From contig DAHG01000071.1 in the NCBI GenBank assembly GCA_002495885.1, forward strand, positions 1-64,000: DNA of 64,000 nucleotides, written 5' to 3'. This DNA comes from Methanocellaceae archaeon UBA148 (lineage in GTDB: Archaea; Halobacteriota; UBA148). This document shows, piece by piece, positions 8,073 to 16,643 of the stretch. How positions within the stretch are numbered: position 1 is the first letter of the stretch; every line of letters begins with the position of its first letter. The notes beneath the pieces are model-generated. The model was given only the letters and a program-made list of their open reading frames with translations, made no database searches and was not told the DNA's origin. The position numbers and the translations under genes were made by a program.

Positions 8073-8435
8073 ATGTTCGGAGCTAGTTTATTGTCTGGTT
8101 TATTTGATGAATGTGTGGGATTGGTACGAGAATGGCAACCAAAGCAAAAGTATCCAAATGAATCAAAATACAGAGACGACTTAATGGATTTTTTACATGA
8201 AGGATTGAACAAATCTGACACTCTTCTGTTTGGAAATCGAGACGTAAAAATTAAAAAAGAAGAGGGAAGAGGTTTGTGTGATATTGGTATTGGTAACCGT
8301 CAGGTTGGAATCGAATTAAAGAAAGATTTGAAATCTAAGTCCCAGATTAATAGGCTCCAAGATCAAATAGAAGACTACGAGGAGTATTACGAAGAGGGGA
8401 TCATCGTTGTTTTAGCTTATTGTAAAATATTGTAA
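8073..8435 (+). CDS. Small PD-(D/E)XK nuclease-like protein
   Basis: About 120 residues. The core reads CDIGIGNRQVGIELKKDLKS followed by a helix with RLQDQIEDYEEYY and a strand EGIIVVLAY, that is Asp, beta-hairpin, Glu-x-Lys, helix, strand, as in restriction-endonuclease-like folds. The frame is open to a GTG at 8058, but the ATG at 8073 is preceded by GGCGAT and is preferred. The protein stops soon after the last core strand and may be C-terminally truncated. It sits between argJ and argB, in sequence more AT-rich than the arg genes, which suggests insertion. Biological role unknown. Confidence 0.55.
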   Translation: MFGASLLSGLFDECVGLVREWQPKQKYPNESKYRDDLMDFLHEGLNKSDTLLFGNRDVKIKKEEGRGLCDIGIGNRQVGIELKKDLKSKSQINRLQDQIEDYEEYYEEGIIVVLAYCKIL

Positions 8436-8490
8436 AAAAAATTAAAAATGAGCGGAAGCCTCTTCATTCGATTGAACACAATGCTATAGG

Positions 8491-8532
8491 TCTTCTTTAG
8501 TATGCGACCGCTCTTCTTTAATATGCGATCCC
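8491..8532. repeat. Two tandem 21-bp imperfect repeats
   Basis: TCTTCTTTAGTATGCGACCGC is followed directly by TCTTCTTTAATATGCGATCCC (three differences), in the gap behind the nuclease-like gene. Confidence 0.6.
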
Positions 8533-8555
8533 GATTTTAACATTTATTATAACAG

Positions 8556-8595
8556 ATATACTAGTTAGTTATAAAATAAACAAAAACTAGTATAT
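8556..8595. terminator. Hairpin between convergent genes
   Basis: ATATACTAGTT (8556-8566) and AACTAGTATAT (8585-8595) form a perfect 11-bp inverted repeat with an 18-nt loop. It is placed between the plus-strand nuclease-like gene and the minus-strand zinc protein, so it could serve as a bidirectional terminator; an element end is another possibility. No strong T-run follows. Confidence 0.4.
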
Positions 8596-8625
8596 ACTGG
8601 CATAATTACTATATTAATATCGACT

Positions 8626-8802
8626 TTAATATCGCTTTGGTCTATTTTTCTGGTAGCATTCCTTACAATACACAGGTCTTGTACCATCCGGCTTGAAAGG
8701 AACTTCAGTTTCAGTACCACAATCAGCGCATGTTACGGTATGCATCTCTCGTGGTCCTCTGTCGAATCTCCTAGGGCCGAAATCTCTACTTCTCTCACTC
8801 AT
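8626..8802 (-). CDS. Small CxxC-CxxC zinc-ribbon protein, 58 aa
   Basis: The 58-residue frame has an arginine-rich N-terminal tail (MSERSRDFGPRRFDRG) followed by a CADCG and CKECY pair separated by a linker containing EVPFKPDGTRPVY. This is the widespread small CxxC-x17-CxxC zinc-ribbon domain seen alone or at the end of RNA-binding proteins. The two CxxC knuckles are intact and the basic tail suggests nucleic-acid or ribosome contact. It lies alone on the minus strand within the segment interrupting the arginine genes. Confidence 0.75.
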   Translation of the reverse strand: MSERSRDFGPRRFDRGPREMHTVTCADCGTETEVPFKPDGTRPVYCKECYQKNRPKRY

Positions 8803-9000
8803 TTTATTTTTTTCTCCTTTTTTTATAACCCATTTGGAAGTAATTTAGAATTAAATTCCTCTTGGGTAACAGGCAATCTATCTCATGGTATATAGAGTTA
8901 TGGGTAATTTAAGGTATTTTCACTCGGTGATTTAAGGTATTTTTACTCATCACTCATCGGTAAAAGGGTTTTTAAGTTGAGGGCAATAATAGGTGGTCAT

Positions 9001-9879
9001 ATGCTAAAAAGGGAGAATGTCTTAATTGAGGCGCTTCCTTACATCAGGAAATTACAGGACTCTATCACCGTGATCAAGATCGGTGGGCACGCGATGCTAG
9101 ACCGAAATGTCATGGAGGATATAGTCCGAGATGTGGTGCTTTTACACTATGTGGGGGTGCGTCCTATAGTGGTGCATGGGGGAGGACCCGAGATAACCAG
9201 AAAGACGGAGAAAATGGGAAAGAAGCCTGCTTTCGTAGCAGGGCTCAGAATCACGGATGATGAGACTTTAGAAATCGCGCAAATGGTGCTGGTTGGGAAT
9301 ATTAACACACGCATCGTTTCCTTGATCGGCAAGCACGGCGCAAAAGGAATAGGGCTCTCTGGAAAAGACGGACGCTTGATCGTTGCGAGGAAGAAATCGC
9401 CCCAAAAAGTTCTCATAGATGGTGTTGAGCAAGAGGTGGACCTTGGGTGGGTAGGTGAAACCGAGAGAATAAATCCGGAAATACTTACACTGGCGGTCGA
9501 GAATGGTTATATACCTGTGATATCGCCCATAGCAGTGGATACTGATGGGAATAGCCTGAATATAAACGCAGACAGTGTTGCTGGAGACATAGCTTCATCG
9601 ATAAAGTCCAAGAAGCTGATAATGCTGACGGATGTACCTGGCATTCTACGCGATCCTTCGGATACAAAATCCCTCATATCGCAGATCTCAGTGGAAGATG
9701 TCAAGAAACTGGTTTCTAGCGAGATAGTCCACGAAGGAATGATTCCCAAGATAAAGGCATGCATAAAAGCAATTGAGGGCTCTGTAGAGAAAGCGCACAT
9801 AATTGATGGAAGTTTACCTCATGCGCTTTTGCTGGAACTTTTCACTGATGAAGGGATAGGGACTATGGTTTATAGGTGA
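9001..9879 (+). CDS. argB: Acetylglutamate kinase
   Basis: Phosphorylates N-acetylglutamate, the second step of arginine/ornithine synthesis. It has the amino-acid-kinase fold with VIKIGGHAML near residue 26, the nucleotide-binding VVHGGGPEI and the substrate loop NINADSVAGDIA. The ATG at 9001 is chosen because GGTGG lies just before it and family members begin near MLKRENVL; an upstream in-frame ATG adds only eight unrelated residues. It is followed six bases later by the ornithine cyclodeaminase-like gene, so the two are co-transcribed. Confidence 0.93.
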   Translation: MLKRENVLIEALPYIRKLQDSITVIKIGGHAMLDRNVMEDIVRDVVLLHYVGVRPIVVHGGGPEITRKTEKMGKKPAFVAGLRITDDETLEIAQMVLVGNINTRIVSLIGKHGAKGIGLSGKDGRLIVARKKSPQKVLIDGVEQEVDLGWVGETERINPEILTLAVENGYIPVISPIAVDTDGNSLNINADSVAGDIASSIKSKKLIMLTDVPGILRDPSDTKSLISQISVEDVKKLVSSEIVHEGMIPKIKACIKAIEGSVEKAHIIDGSLPHALLLELFTDEGIGTMVYR

Positions 9880-9885
9880 GAAATC

Positions 9886-11109
9886 ATGGAAGCGATGCGA
9901 GAAATCGAGCTTGAAGGTCATATTATCGATTCGATGGTCCTGACGAAGGTATTCGATAAGATAATGGACATGGATGGCGAGTTTGAAATCTTGGATTTCA
10001 GGATCGGAAAACGCAAGACTGAGCCTAGCTACGCTCGCCTCATGATCATCGGCGAGGATGACGCACATGTGGATAAAATCCTAAGCGAATTACATCTATT
10101 GGGTGCACGATTGCCAGAAATGGACGATGTCCTATTGGAGAGAACGCCAGCTGACAAAGTCATCCCAAGGGGCTTTTACACCACTACGAATCATCCAACC
10201 TATGTCAGGCATAATGGCAAATGGTTGACCGTCGAAGGCATAGGGATGGATTGTTTGATCCAGGTAGATGGGAATAGGGCTTTATGCAAACCGCTTTCAC
10301 ATGTTCGTAAGGGCGATTTGATCGTGATTGGGCGGAGAGGGGTGCGTGTGGTCCCGCCTGAGCGCCCAAGAAAAAGATCGATTTTCGAGTTTATGGGCAA
10401 TGCTACCTCTTCTGAGAGACCCTCAGAGACGTTGATTCATCAGATTGCCGAAGAGATTCTCGACGTAAAAAACAAAGGCGGTAAGATTGCAGTGGTGATC
10501 GGGCCAGCAGTCGTGCATACTGGGGCAACAGGTGCCATGGCAGAGATGGTCAAGAAAGGCTATGTTAGCGTCTTGTTGGCGGGAAATGCATTAGCTGTTC
10601 ATGATATCGAGTATAACCTGTATGGCACATCGCTTGGAATGGATATAGGGAATGCAGAACCCGTGTCGGGAGGACACAAACACCACCTCTATGCGATCAG
10701 TGAAATCATGCGAGCCGGCTCCATAAGGGCTGCGGTAGAGCAGGGAATAATCACCAGCGGGATCATGTATGAATGCATTAAAAACGATACGCCATTCGTG
10801 CTTGCCGGATCCATCAGGGATGATGGGCCCTTGCCAGACGTCATAACGGATGTGGTGGTGGCACAAGAGAAGATGAGGGCTGCGGTAAAAGATGTCGATC
10901 TGGTTTTGATGATGGCTACGATGCTGCACTCCATAGCGGTCGGTAATCGTCTCCCCTCATATGTGAAGACCATTTTTATCGATATCAACCCTGCCACCGC
11001 GACGAAGATCATGGATAGGGGGACAGCTCAGGCAATGGGGATAGTGACAGATGTGGGAACGTTCCTGCCGATGCTGGTTAAAGAGCTGGATAGTTTAGAG
11101 AATATGTGA
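9886..11109 (+). CDS. Archaeal ornithine cyclodeaminase (LOR/SDH-type)
   Basis: 407-residue protein of the archaeal family characterised in Methanococcus as an NAD-dependent ornithine cyclodeaminase making proline, unrelated to bacterial Ocd. The N-terminal LOR domain covers about residues 1-100 (RKTEPSYARLMIIGEDDAHV), followed by a Rossmann-like part with VVIGPAVVHTGATGAMAEMV, LLAGNALAVHDIEYNLYGTS and GMDIGNAEPVSGGHKHH. An SD-like GGTGAG is five bases before the ATG. Its place directly after argB supports ornithine as substrate: the block makes ornithine and can divert it to proline. Confidence 0.85.
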   Translation: MEAMREIELEGHIIDSMVLTKVFDKIMDMDGEFEILDFRIGKRKTEPSYARLMIIGEDDAHVDKILSELHLLGARLPEMDDVLLERTPADKVIPRGFYTTTNHPTYVRHNGKWLTVEGIGMDCLIQVDGNRALCKPLSHVRKGDLIVIGRRGVRVVPPERPRKRSIFEFMGNATSSERPSETLIHQIAEEILDVKNKGGKIAVVIGPAVVHTGATGAMAEMVKKGYVSVLLAGNALAVHDIEYNLYGTSLGMDIGNAEPVSGGHKHHLYAISEIMRAGSIRAAVEQGIITSGIMYECIKNDTPFVLAGSIRDDGPLPDVITDVVVAQEKMRAAVKDVDLVLMMATMLHSIAVGNRLPSYVKTIFIDINPATATKIMDRGTAQAMGIVTDVGTFLPMLVKELDSLENM

Positions 11110-11205
11110 CGTTACTTATACAATTCAAGTAGGGGAGGATATGCGAACTTGAGTTTGGATTTAAGTAGTTAAACGCCATTGCCTTAGCCAAGGAGAAGCT
11201 AAAAT

Positions 11206-11568
11206 ATGATTGACATCATTTCATACTTATTACTCGGTTTATTTGCAGGGTTTATCAGTGGGTTAATTGGCATCGGTGGTGGAGTCATTATCGTACCGAT
11301 GTTGATTTATCTATTTGGTCTCACACAACACCACGCACAAGGAACAACATTGGCTTTGTTAATTCCTCCAATTGGTTTATTAGCTGCTTGGACCTACTAC
11401 AAGCATGGTTATGTAAATTTAACTATAGCAGTTTTTGTTTGTTTGGGTTTTTTTATCGGAGGATTGTTTGGTGCAAAGTTAGCTGTGGGGTTGTCAAATG
11501 AAACACTGCAAAAGGTCTTTGGGTTTGCATTGCTATTAGTAGCTTTATACATGATTTTTAAGGGATGA
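11206..11568 (+). CDS. Half-size TSUP (TauE/SafE) family permease
   Basis: 120 residues with four predicted membrane helices. The first holds the signature FAGFISGLIGIGGGVIIVPM, diagnostic of the sulfite exporter TauE/SafE superfamily. Full members are about 250 aa with two such halves, so this is either a half-size protein that dimerises or a remnant; no second half follows. AAGGAG at 11189-11194 precedes the ATG. Substrate unknown (sulfur-containing anions are typical). Confidence 0.75.
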   Translation: MIDIISYLLLGLFAGFISGLIGIGGGVIIVPMLIYLFGLTQHHAQGTTLALLIPPIGLLAAWTYYKHGYVNLTIAVFVCLGFFIGGLFGAKLAVGLSNETLQKVFGFALLLVALYMIFKG

Positions 11569-11589
11569 CACCTCAGGCCAATCCCTACT

Positions 11590-11922
11590 CTACTCCACAA
11601 ACATCAATGGATAGTCCAGCTCCTCATCATATCTTATAATTCCAGCTACCTTGGCAGAGCCATATTGTACCTCTATGCGCACGTCAAGCATCCTGCCCTC
11701 CAATTCGCAATAGCCGAATTTATTCAGCTTATCTTGGACCCTGCTGCGGTCTATCAAGACCTTTGCGCTTAACACATAGGGCTGAACTGAGACGCTCTTC
11801 TCGATGGCGCGCTCTAAGCTGTCCAACGTCTCCATGTTGAGGGGTGCGCCCGTATATTGGTGGTAAAGCGCCCCCAGTTTGATGCCAAGCTCGAATAACG
11901 CACGTTCTCTATCTGGTTGCAT
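11590..11922 (-). CDS. mptD: Archaeal dihydroneopterin aldolase MptD
   Basis: Cleaves 7,8-dihydroneopterin to 6-hydroxymethyl-dihydropterin and glycolaldehyde in (tetrahydro)methanopterin biosynthesis. 110 aa; begins RERALFELGIKLGALYHQYTG and continues with SLERAIEKSVSVQPYV, both typical of the archaeal family (DUF372), which is unrelated to bacterial FolB. It overlaps the 3' end of pssA by 14 bases and is therefore the last gene of the artA-asd-pssA-mptD unit. Confidence 0.85.
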   Translation of the reverse strand: MQPDRERALFELGIKLGALYHQYTGAPLNMETLDSLERAIEKSVSVQPYVLSAKVLIDRSRVQDKLNKFGYCELEGRMLDVRIEVQYGSAKVAGIIRYDEELDYPLMFVE

Positions 11923-12571
11923 ATTTCACCTTGTATAATAACGGGCTTAATAGGTAGCATATGACCATCATGAGAGGGATCAGATTAACAAAGTGTATAT
12001 CTTGAACAGAGTATATGGCGATGCTGAGGACAAGCACAATGCCAACCGACATCAGAATTTTTCTATCCTGAATTTTCGGATAGCTGATGCTGCTTACCAT
12101 CAATGCCGAGAGAATCATGTAGGAACCTGCTAATATCCGTGGATCTGCGTTGACGGTGATGAGCAGTGCCATACAGACTCCGCTTGCGGTGACAGGCAAC
12201 CCGATGAAATCCTTGCCTTTTGAACTTATGTTGAATCTCGCCAGTCTCAGCATTCCACATGTCAGGTATGCTGCCGTAAAACCCGATGCAATATAGGGGT
12301 TTATCTCGTTGATAAGCATGTAACCTGCTATAGCAGGCACGATACCGAAAGATATAAAATCCGCAAAAGAGTCCAGGTTTACGCCAAAAATCCCGTTCTC
12401 TATGTTTCTTGCGATGAATCCATCTAGACCGTCTACAAGTGCTGCAACCAGGATTAATACAGAAGCGCTCCCAATCTCTCCCCTTGCCACCATCAAAAGG
12501 GCGACGAATCCGAGCAGCGCATTCACGATCGTCACCAAATCCGGTAACTTGATTAGCTTAAGAATGTTCAT
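11909..12571 (-). CDS. pssA: Archaetidylserine synthase (CDP-alcohol phosphatidyltransferase)
   Basis: Membrane enzyme joining CDP-archaeol and serine. The CDP-alcohol phosphotransferase motif is complete: DGLDGFIAR, then GVNLDSFAD, around residues 48-70. About six to seven further hydrophobic segments follow. It abuts asd (stop at 12572) and overlaps mptD. The gene order with asd and archaeosortase repeats the haloarchaeal cluster in which both lipid enzymes are needed for efficient ArtA-dependent protein processing. Confidence 0.88.
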   Translation of the reverse strand: MNILKLIKLPDLVTIVNALLGFVALLMVARGEIGSASVLILVAALVDGLDGFIARNIENGIFGVNLDSFADFISFGIVPAIAGYMLINEINPYIASGFTAAYLTCGMLRLARFNISSKGKDFIGLPVTASGVCMALLITVNADPRILAGSYMILSALMVSSISYPKIQDRKILMSVGIVLVLSIAIYSVQDIHFVNLIPLMMVICYLLSPLLYKVKYATR

Positions 12572-13150
12572 CTATCTCTCCCTCGCTATCACCGATTCTC
12601 CTGCTTTGACCCTGTCACCGGGTTTTACGGTGAGTTCATACTCGGAGGGAATGGTCACTTCCACTCTGGACCCCAACAAGATCGTCCCAATCCTTTGTCC
12701 AGCCTCCACTTTATCCCCTTCTTTCACATAGCAAACAATTCTCCTCGCCAGGATGCCTGCGATTTGAGTTACGCTAACATCACCATGCATCGTCTCGATC
12801 GTGATATGGTTTTGCTCATTTTGATTCGTATCTAGGAAAGCAGGCCTGTGCATTCCCTTCAGGTATCTGATTTTTTTGATGGTGCCTGGCAGGGGCGCTC
12901 TATTGACATGCACATCATGAAGCCTCATAAATATGGTCACTTTGCTCCCGGCATGCATGACCACTCCGTCAGCAGGAGATATGAAGCCCAATCCATTTGG
13001 TGTTCGGTCTGGATCCCTGAAGAACAGCATAAAAAAAATTACCAGCGCAGCTCCAACGATCGCTATCGGATATATCCTGAGCAATATGGCGCCCATGGTT
13101 AACACTAGCGGAATCGCTATCCACCCCTTAGAGCCTTTGGCCACCATCAT
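12572..13150 (-). CDS. asd: Archaetidylserine decarboxylase proenzyme
   Basis: Converts archaetidylserine to archaetidylethanolamine. 192 aa with two N-terminal membrane segments and the PSD-family core: FMRLHDVHVNRAPLPG, then the self-cleavage site in LLGSRVEVTIP near residue 160, where the serine becomes the pyruvoyl cofactor. This is the short type-II-like archaeal form. Its ATG overlaps the end of artA (13147-13150), so translation is coupled. Confidence 0.88.
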   Translation of the reverse strand: MMVAKGSKGWIAIPLVLTMGAILLRIYPIAIVGAALVIFFMLFFRDPDRTPNGLGFISPADGVVMHAGSKVTIFMRLHDVHVNRAPLPGTIKKIRYLKGMHRPAFLDTNQNEQNHITIETMHGDVSVTQIAGILARRIVCYVKEGDKVEAGQRIGTILLGSRVEVTIPSEYELTVKPGDRVKAGESVIARER

Positions 13151-13893
13151 TTCCGCATCCTTAACATCCCTGCTAAATCTTCTATCATGTCCACAACTTC
13201 TGGTAAGATAAGAAAAACGATATAAGCTATCAGAAATAGCGCAATCGTGGACCCTATCTTCGCGAGTACATGATGTGCTATATAAAAACTATGCTCACCA
13301 AACCATTGGTATCCATATGCCGCCATGATGAACATGTTTCGGATTATGTTGAGAACGTATATCAATGGAACCGATGCCAGGAATGCCTTGAATCTTCGCA
13401 TGGGGGGTGCGTCAGCTGCAAAAGTAACCCCTGTAAACAATGCCATGCTTTCGATGCCCGTGCAGGCAAGGATGATCTTGATTTTGTATTCATTCAGCAA
13501 GATGTAACTTCCAAGTTTTGTGGCAGGAGCACCTAACAAATTCAATCCCCAGGCTGTCTGGGAAGTTACGGTCTCTATCAGCAAATCCCCCCACAAGGAC
13601 ATTTCAGCAAACGGGAAGTAAAGGAACCCGCCGACCACCGCTGCACGGGTTATCTTTAGTAGCGTGTCTGATTCAGGCGATCGGACGTTTAAAAATACCA
13701 TGCAAATGCAAAACAAGCTTACAAAAATCATCAGTACCGCGTTAAATAAGTCTGAAATTTCGAGATAATGGGGCGGTTGTAGAGCCCAATGCGCTGCAAA
13801 AAACATCCATCCTGAGGCACCGATAAGGTTTTTATTTCTGGGTATGATTATTGCTACCAGAAACAATATGAGTGAGATCCAGAGGATTATCAT
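13147..13893 (-). CDS. artA: Archaeosortase A
   Basis: Multi-spanning cysteine transpeptidase-like enzyme that removes PGF-CTERM tails and couples the protein to an archaeal lipid. 248 aa, about eight membrane helices, with the catalytic triad expected of exosortases: Cys in IILACTGIESM, Arg in LNIIRNMFIMA, and His in YIAHHVLAKIG. It is the first gene of the operon, divergent from the Nudix gene. A likely substrate with a PGF tail is encoded at 23596-24285. Confidence 0.9.
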   Translation of the reverse strand: MIILWISLILFLVAIIIPRNKNLIGASGWMFFAAHWALQPPHYLEISDLFNAVLMIFVSLFCICMVFLNVRSPESDTLLKITRAAVVGGFLYFPFAEMSLWGDLLIETVTSQTAWGLNLLGAPATKLGSYILLNEYKIKIILACTGIESMALFTGVTFAADAPPMRRFKAFLASVPLIYVLNIIRNMFIMAAYGYQWFGEHSFYIAHHVLAKIGSTIALFLIAYIVFLILPEVVDMIEDLAGMLRMRK

Positions 13894-13937
13894 GGTGCAA
13901 CACCGTTATGAATCATGACTCCAATTATGATTTAGGC

Positions 13938-13948
13938 GTTTATAAAAG
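13938..13948 (+). promoter_or_regulatory. TATA box of the Nudix-tfs unit
   Basis: GTTTATAAAAG is centred about 23 bases before the Nudix ATG at 13966, implying a leaderless mRNA. Confidence 0.5.
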
Positions 13949-13965
13949 TTAATGAGAGAAGTAAA

Positions 13966-14376
13966 ATGATATATGATTTAACGGTCGATGCGATAATCCT
14001 ATATGACCACAAGATCGTTTTGATCAAAAGAAAAAATCCGCCCTATGAAAATTATTACGCATTGCCGGGCGGATTCGTTGAAAAAGGTGAGACAGTGGAG
14101 CAGGCTTTGATACGTGAAGCAAAGGAAGAAACTGGACTGGACATAGAAGTTCTAAAACTTGTGGGCGTTTATTCCGATCCCCAGAGAGATCCACGCGGTA
14201 GGGTGGTGTCTTTATGCCATCTGACAAAGGGGAGTGGTACGCTCGCTTCTGCCTCGGATTCAATTGAAACTACGCTGTTTGATATTTCTGAGTTGCCGGA
14301 GCTCGCTTTTGATCATGCAAAGATGATTGTTGATGCAAAGGAGTATATAGATGGATTTTTGTCCAAAGTGCGGTAG
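13966..14376 (+). CDS. Nudix hydrolase
   Basis: 136-residue Nudix pyrophosphohydrolase. The box is complete: GGFVEKGETVEQALIREAKEE followed by TG, fitting G-x5-E-x7-REUXEEXGU. The downstream VGVYSDPQRDPRGRVVS is typical of ADP-ribose pyrophosphatase-like members, but substrate cannot be fixed by sequence alone. Its end overlaps the start of tfs by 26 bases, so both are made from one transcript. Confidence 0.85.
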   Translation: MIYDLTVDAIILYDHKIVLIKRKNPPYENYYALPGGFVEKGETVEQALIREAKEETGLDIEVLKLVGVYSDPQRDPRGRVVSLCHLTKGSGTLASASDSIETTLFDISELPELAFDHAKMIVDAKEYIDGFLSKVR

Positions 14377-14653
14377 TATACTGCTTCCGTCTGCTGACAT
14401 GTTGAAATGTCGAAAATGTGGGCATGTCACGATAAAGGAAGGAGGATTTGTCTCAAAGGAGCGTAGGCAAGAAAGAGAGATGACGATACTTGAAAAAGAG
14501 GAAAGTGGTTTGCCCACAACAAACGTGCGTTGCCCGGAGTGTGGCAATGGTACTGCATATTGGTGGCTTCGCCAGCTGCGCTCTGCAGACGAGAGCGAGG
14601 TGCGATTCTTTAAGTGTACGAAATGCGAAAAGACATGGAGAGAGTACAATTAG
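14351..14653 (+). CDS. Transcription factor S (TFS)
   Basis: Archaeal TFIIS-like factor that stimulates RNA cleavage by stalled RNA polymerase. Two zinc ribbons are visible: N-terminal CPKCG and CRKCG (residues 4-24), and C-terminal CPECGN and CTKCEKTW. The catalytic acidic pair lies in LRSADESEVRFF. 100 aa is normal. It overlaps the Nudix gene at its start; PCNA and PriL follow under their own promoter. Confidence 0.92.
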   Translation: MDFCPKCGSILLPSADMLKCRKCGHVTIKEGGFVSKERRQEREMTILEKEESGLPTTNVRCPECGNGTAYWWLRQLRSADESEVRFFKCTKCEKTWREYN

Positions 14654-14735
14654 TCGAACTTATTTTTCTTGAAATATCTTGATTGAGCAGTTCCATAATT
14701 TATGCAGGATGAAATTTTTGTTTGTTATCAAAATG

Positions 14736-14744
14736 GTTATAAGC
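14736..14744 (+). promoter_or_regulatory. TATA box of pcn-priL
   Basis: GTTATAAGC lies about 39 bases before the PCNA ATG at 14779, leaving a short leader that includes a GGTGGGTG ribosome-binding site. Confidence 0.45.
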
Positions 14745-14778
14745 TAAAAGTTGGTATCTTTAGGTGGGTGTGGAAAAA

Positions 14779-15519
14779 ATGGTATTCAGAGCAGTTATAG
14801 ATGCAGACATATTGAAAGACTCGATAGAGGCGATATCCACTCTTGTGGATGAAGCGAAGTTCAAGCTTGGTCCAGAGGGAATCAGTCTCATGGCAGTAGA
14901 TCCAGCAAATGTTGCGATGGTATCTTTTGAGTTGAGTTCTAATGCGTTTGATTCTTATGAGTCTACAGAGGGTGAAATAGGGTTAGACCTGGTTAAGCTG
15001 GTCAATGTCTTAGGAATGGCTAAGAGTTCTGATAAGGTTGGGCTCGAACTAAATGAGAAGACGCACAAGTTGTCGATCTCGATGGGTGGACTTTCATACA
15101 CACTTTCACTTCTCGACCTTTCTTCCATCAGAAAGGAGCCGAAAGTACCTACCCTTGATCTGCCGGTAAAGGCTACGTTAAATGGAAATGACCTGAGAAA
15201 AGCGGTCAAAGCAGCAGAGACGGTGAGCGATCATATAATTCTTGGCGTGGACGGAGATGTCCTATTCATGGAAGCTAAGGGCGATACCGATCAAGTTAGG
15301 CTTGGGCTGACCAGGGATGAATTGATCGATCTGACTGCATCTGGTCCTGCAAGATCCTTGTTTTCGCTTGACTATCTAAGTGATATGAGTAAATCATTAA
15401 AAAAGGTAAATGAAATAACGATTCACTTGGGTAAGGATTACCCGATTAAGATCAATTTCACGATTGCCAACGGACATGGTAAAGTTGGATACTTGCTCGC
15501 TCCCAGGATAGAGTCATAA
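14779..15519 (+). CDS. pcn: DNA polymerase sliding clamp PCNA
   Basis: Trimeric ring clamp for replicative polymerases, FEN1, ligase and EndoQ (whose gene in this window ends in a PCNA-binding motif). 246 aa with the family N-terminus FRAVIDADILKDSIEAIS, the LMAVDPANVAMVSFEL segment, and C-terminal GKVGYLLAPRIES with LAPR in the position of the PIP-binding tail. I start at ATG 14779; a GTG at 14764 is possible but sits within the ribosome-binding site. priL follows five bases after the stop. Confidence 0.94.
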   Translation: MVFRAVIDADILKDSIEAISTLVDEAKFKLGPEGISLMAVDPANVAMVSFELSSNAFDSYESTEGEIGLDLVKLVNVLGMAKSSDKVGLELNEKTHKLSISMGGLSYTLSLLDLSSIRKEPKVPTLDLPVKATLNGNDLRKAVKAAETVSDHIILGVDGDVLFMEAKGDTDQVRLGLTRDELIDLTASGPARSLFSLDYLSDMSKSLKKVNEITIHLGKDYPIKINFTIANGHGKVGYLLAPRIES

Positions 15520-15524
15520 TAATC

Positions 15525-16601
15525 ATGGACCCAGACCTGAAATATGCTTATTATCCTTTTACCTCTTGGGCTTCTGACTATGTGAAGCATTCGGGCAAAT
15601 CTATAGAACGTTTGCTGGATGGAATATTTGGCAGGGATGTTATTAACAGAGCTAAAGAGAGAGTGACCCAAGCCATCAGGGGCGATATCACAAATGCATT
15701 TGAAGACAAGGATATTCCAGATATAGTGGATATCGAAAAGGAGTTATTTTCATATCCTGTTGCCCGAATTTTTGTATCTTGTATTGGGGACCACTATCTC
15801 ATTAAGCGATATGCTTTGGCCGAGGCAGAGGCAGCGCATGTTCACATGAAAGCTGAAGAGCCTGAATTTCTGGAAAAACTTGCTGGGGAATTCAACATCC
15901 AATGTATGCTCGATAGGCACGATTTCCAAATCCATTTTGCAGATTATCTCAGGTTTGCATCTAGGATGCATGATCCGGAGTGGAAGCTGGTGAATCGCCG
16001 CCTGGAGAACGGCTATGTGCCTGTAAACAAGAAGGATTTTGTTAGGCTGCTTCAGGAAGCTATACGGGATAGGATACAAAGCTCTCTTCCTCTGAATCTC
16101 TCACCCGCCTTGAAGAGTTCATTTTCATCCCATATAGCGGATATCAGCAGGCATTTCGAGGAATTAAAGGCAGAATTCCGCTCGGATGATTTTGGGGAGG
16201 CCAATTCGGAGTGTTTTCCTCCCTGTATTAAACATATGCTCGCTCTCATACAAGCTGGTCAGAATTTAGCTCATTCTGCGCGTTTCGCGCTAACATCTTT
16301 TCTGGCAAACATAGGGATGGGCGCCGAGGATATAATCAATATCTATCGCGTTTCGCCTGATTTTGATGAGGGACAGACAAGTTACCAGGTAAAACACATC
16401 CTAGGGTCCTCTGGAAAGGCCTACACTGCACCCAATTGTGCCACGATGGCCACCTATGGGAATTGTTTTGGAAAAGAAATAATTTGCGATTGGATATCAC
16501 ATCCGCTAAGCTTCTATCGGAAGAAGATGGATTATGATGGCAAGGGAGCTCGACGAGAGGAAAATGCAGGAGCTTCTGTTGAGTCTACCACCAATGAGTA
16601 G
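15525..16601 (+). CDS. priL: DNA primase large subunit
   Basis: Regulatory subunit of archaeal/eukaryal primase, which partners PriS encoded at 27368. The C-terminal iron-sulfur domain is present: SECFPPCIKHML, then YTAPNCATMATYGNCFGKE, providing the four cysteine ligands (roughly residues 230-310). The start MDPDLKYAYYPF matches family N-termini. It is co-transcribed with PCNA. Confidence 0.92.
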   Translation: MDPDLKYAYYPFTSWASDYVKHSGKSIERLLDGIFGRDVINRAKERVTQAIRGDITNAFEDKDIPDIVDIEKELFSYPVARIFVSCIGDHYLIKRYALAEAEAAHVHMKAEEPEFLEKLAGEFNIQCMLDRHDFQIHFADYLRFASRMHDPEWKLVNRRLENGYVPVNKKDFVRLLQEAIRDRIQSSLPLNLSPALKSSFSSHIADISRHFEELKAEFRSDDFGEANSECFPPCIKHMLALIQAGQNLAHSARFALTSFLANIGMGAEDIINIYRVSPDFDEGQTSYQVKHILGSSGKAYTAPNCATMATYGNCFGKEIICDWISHPLSFYRKKMDYDGKGARREENAGASVESTTNE

Positions 16602-16643
16602 CCTAAAATGACTTTTTCCGATTGGGCCTTCAGATAGTCAAGG

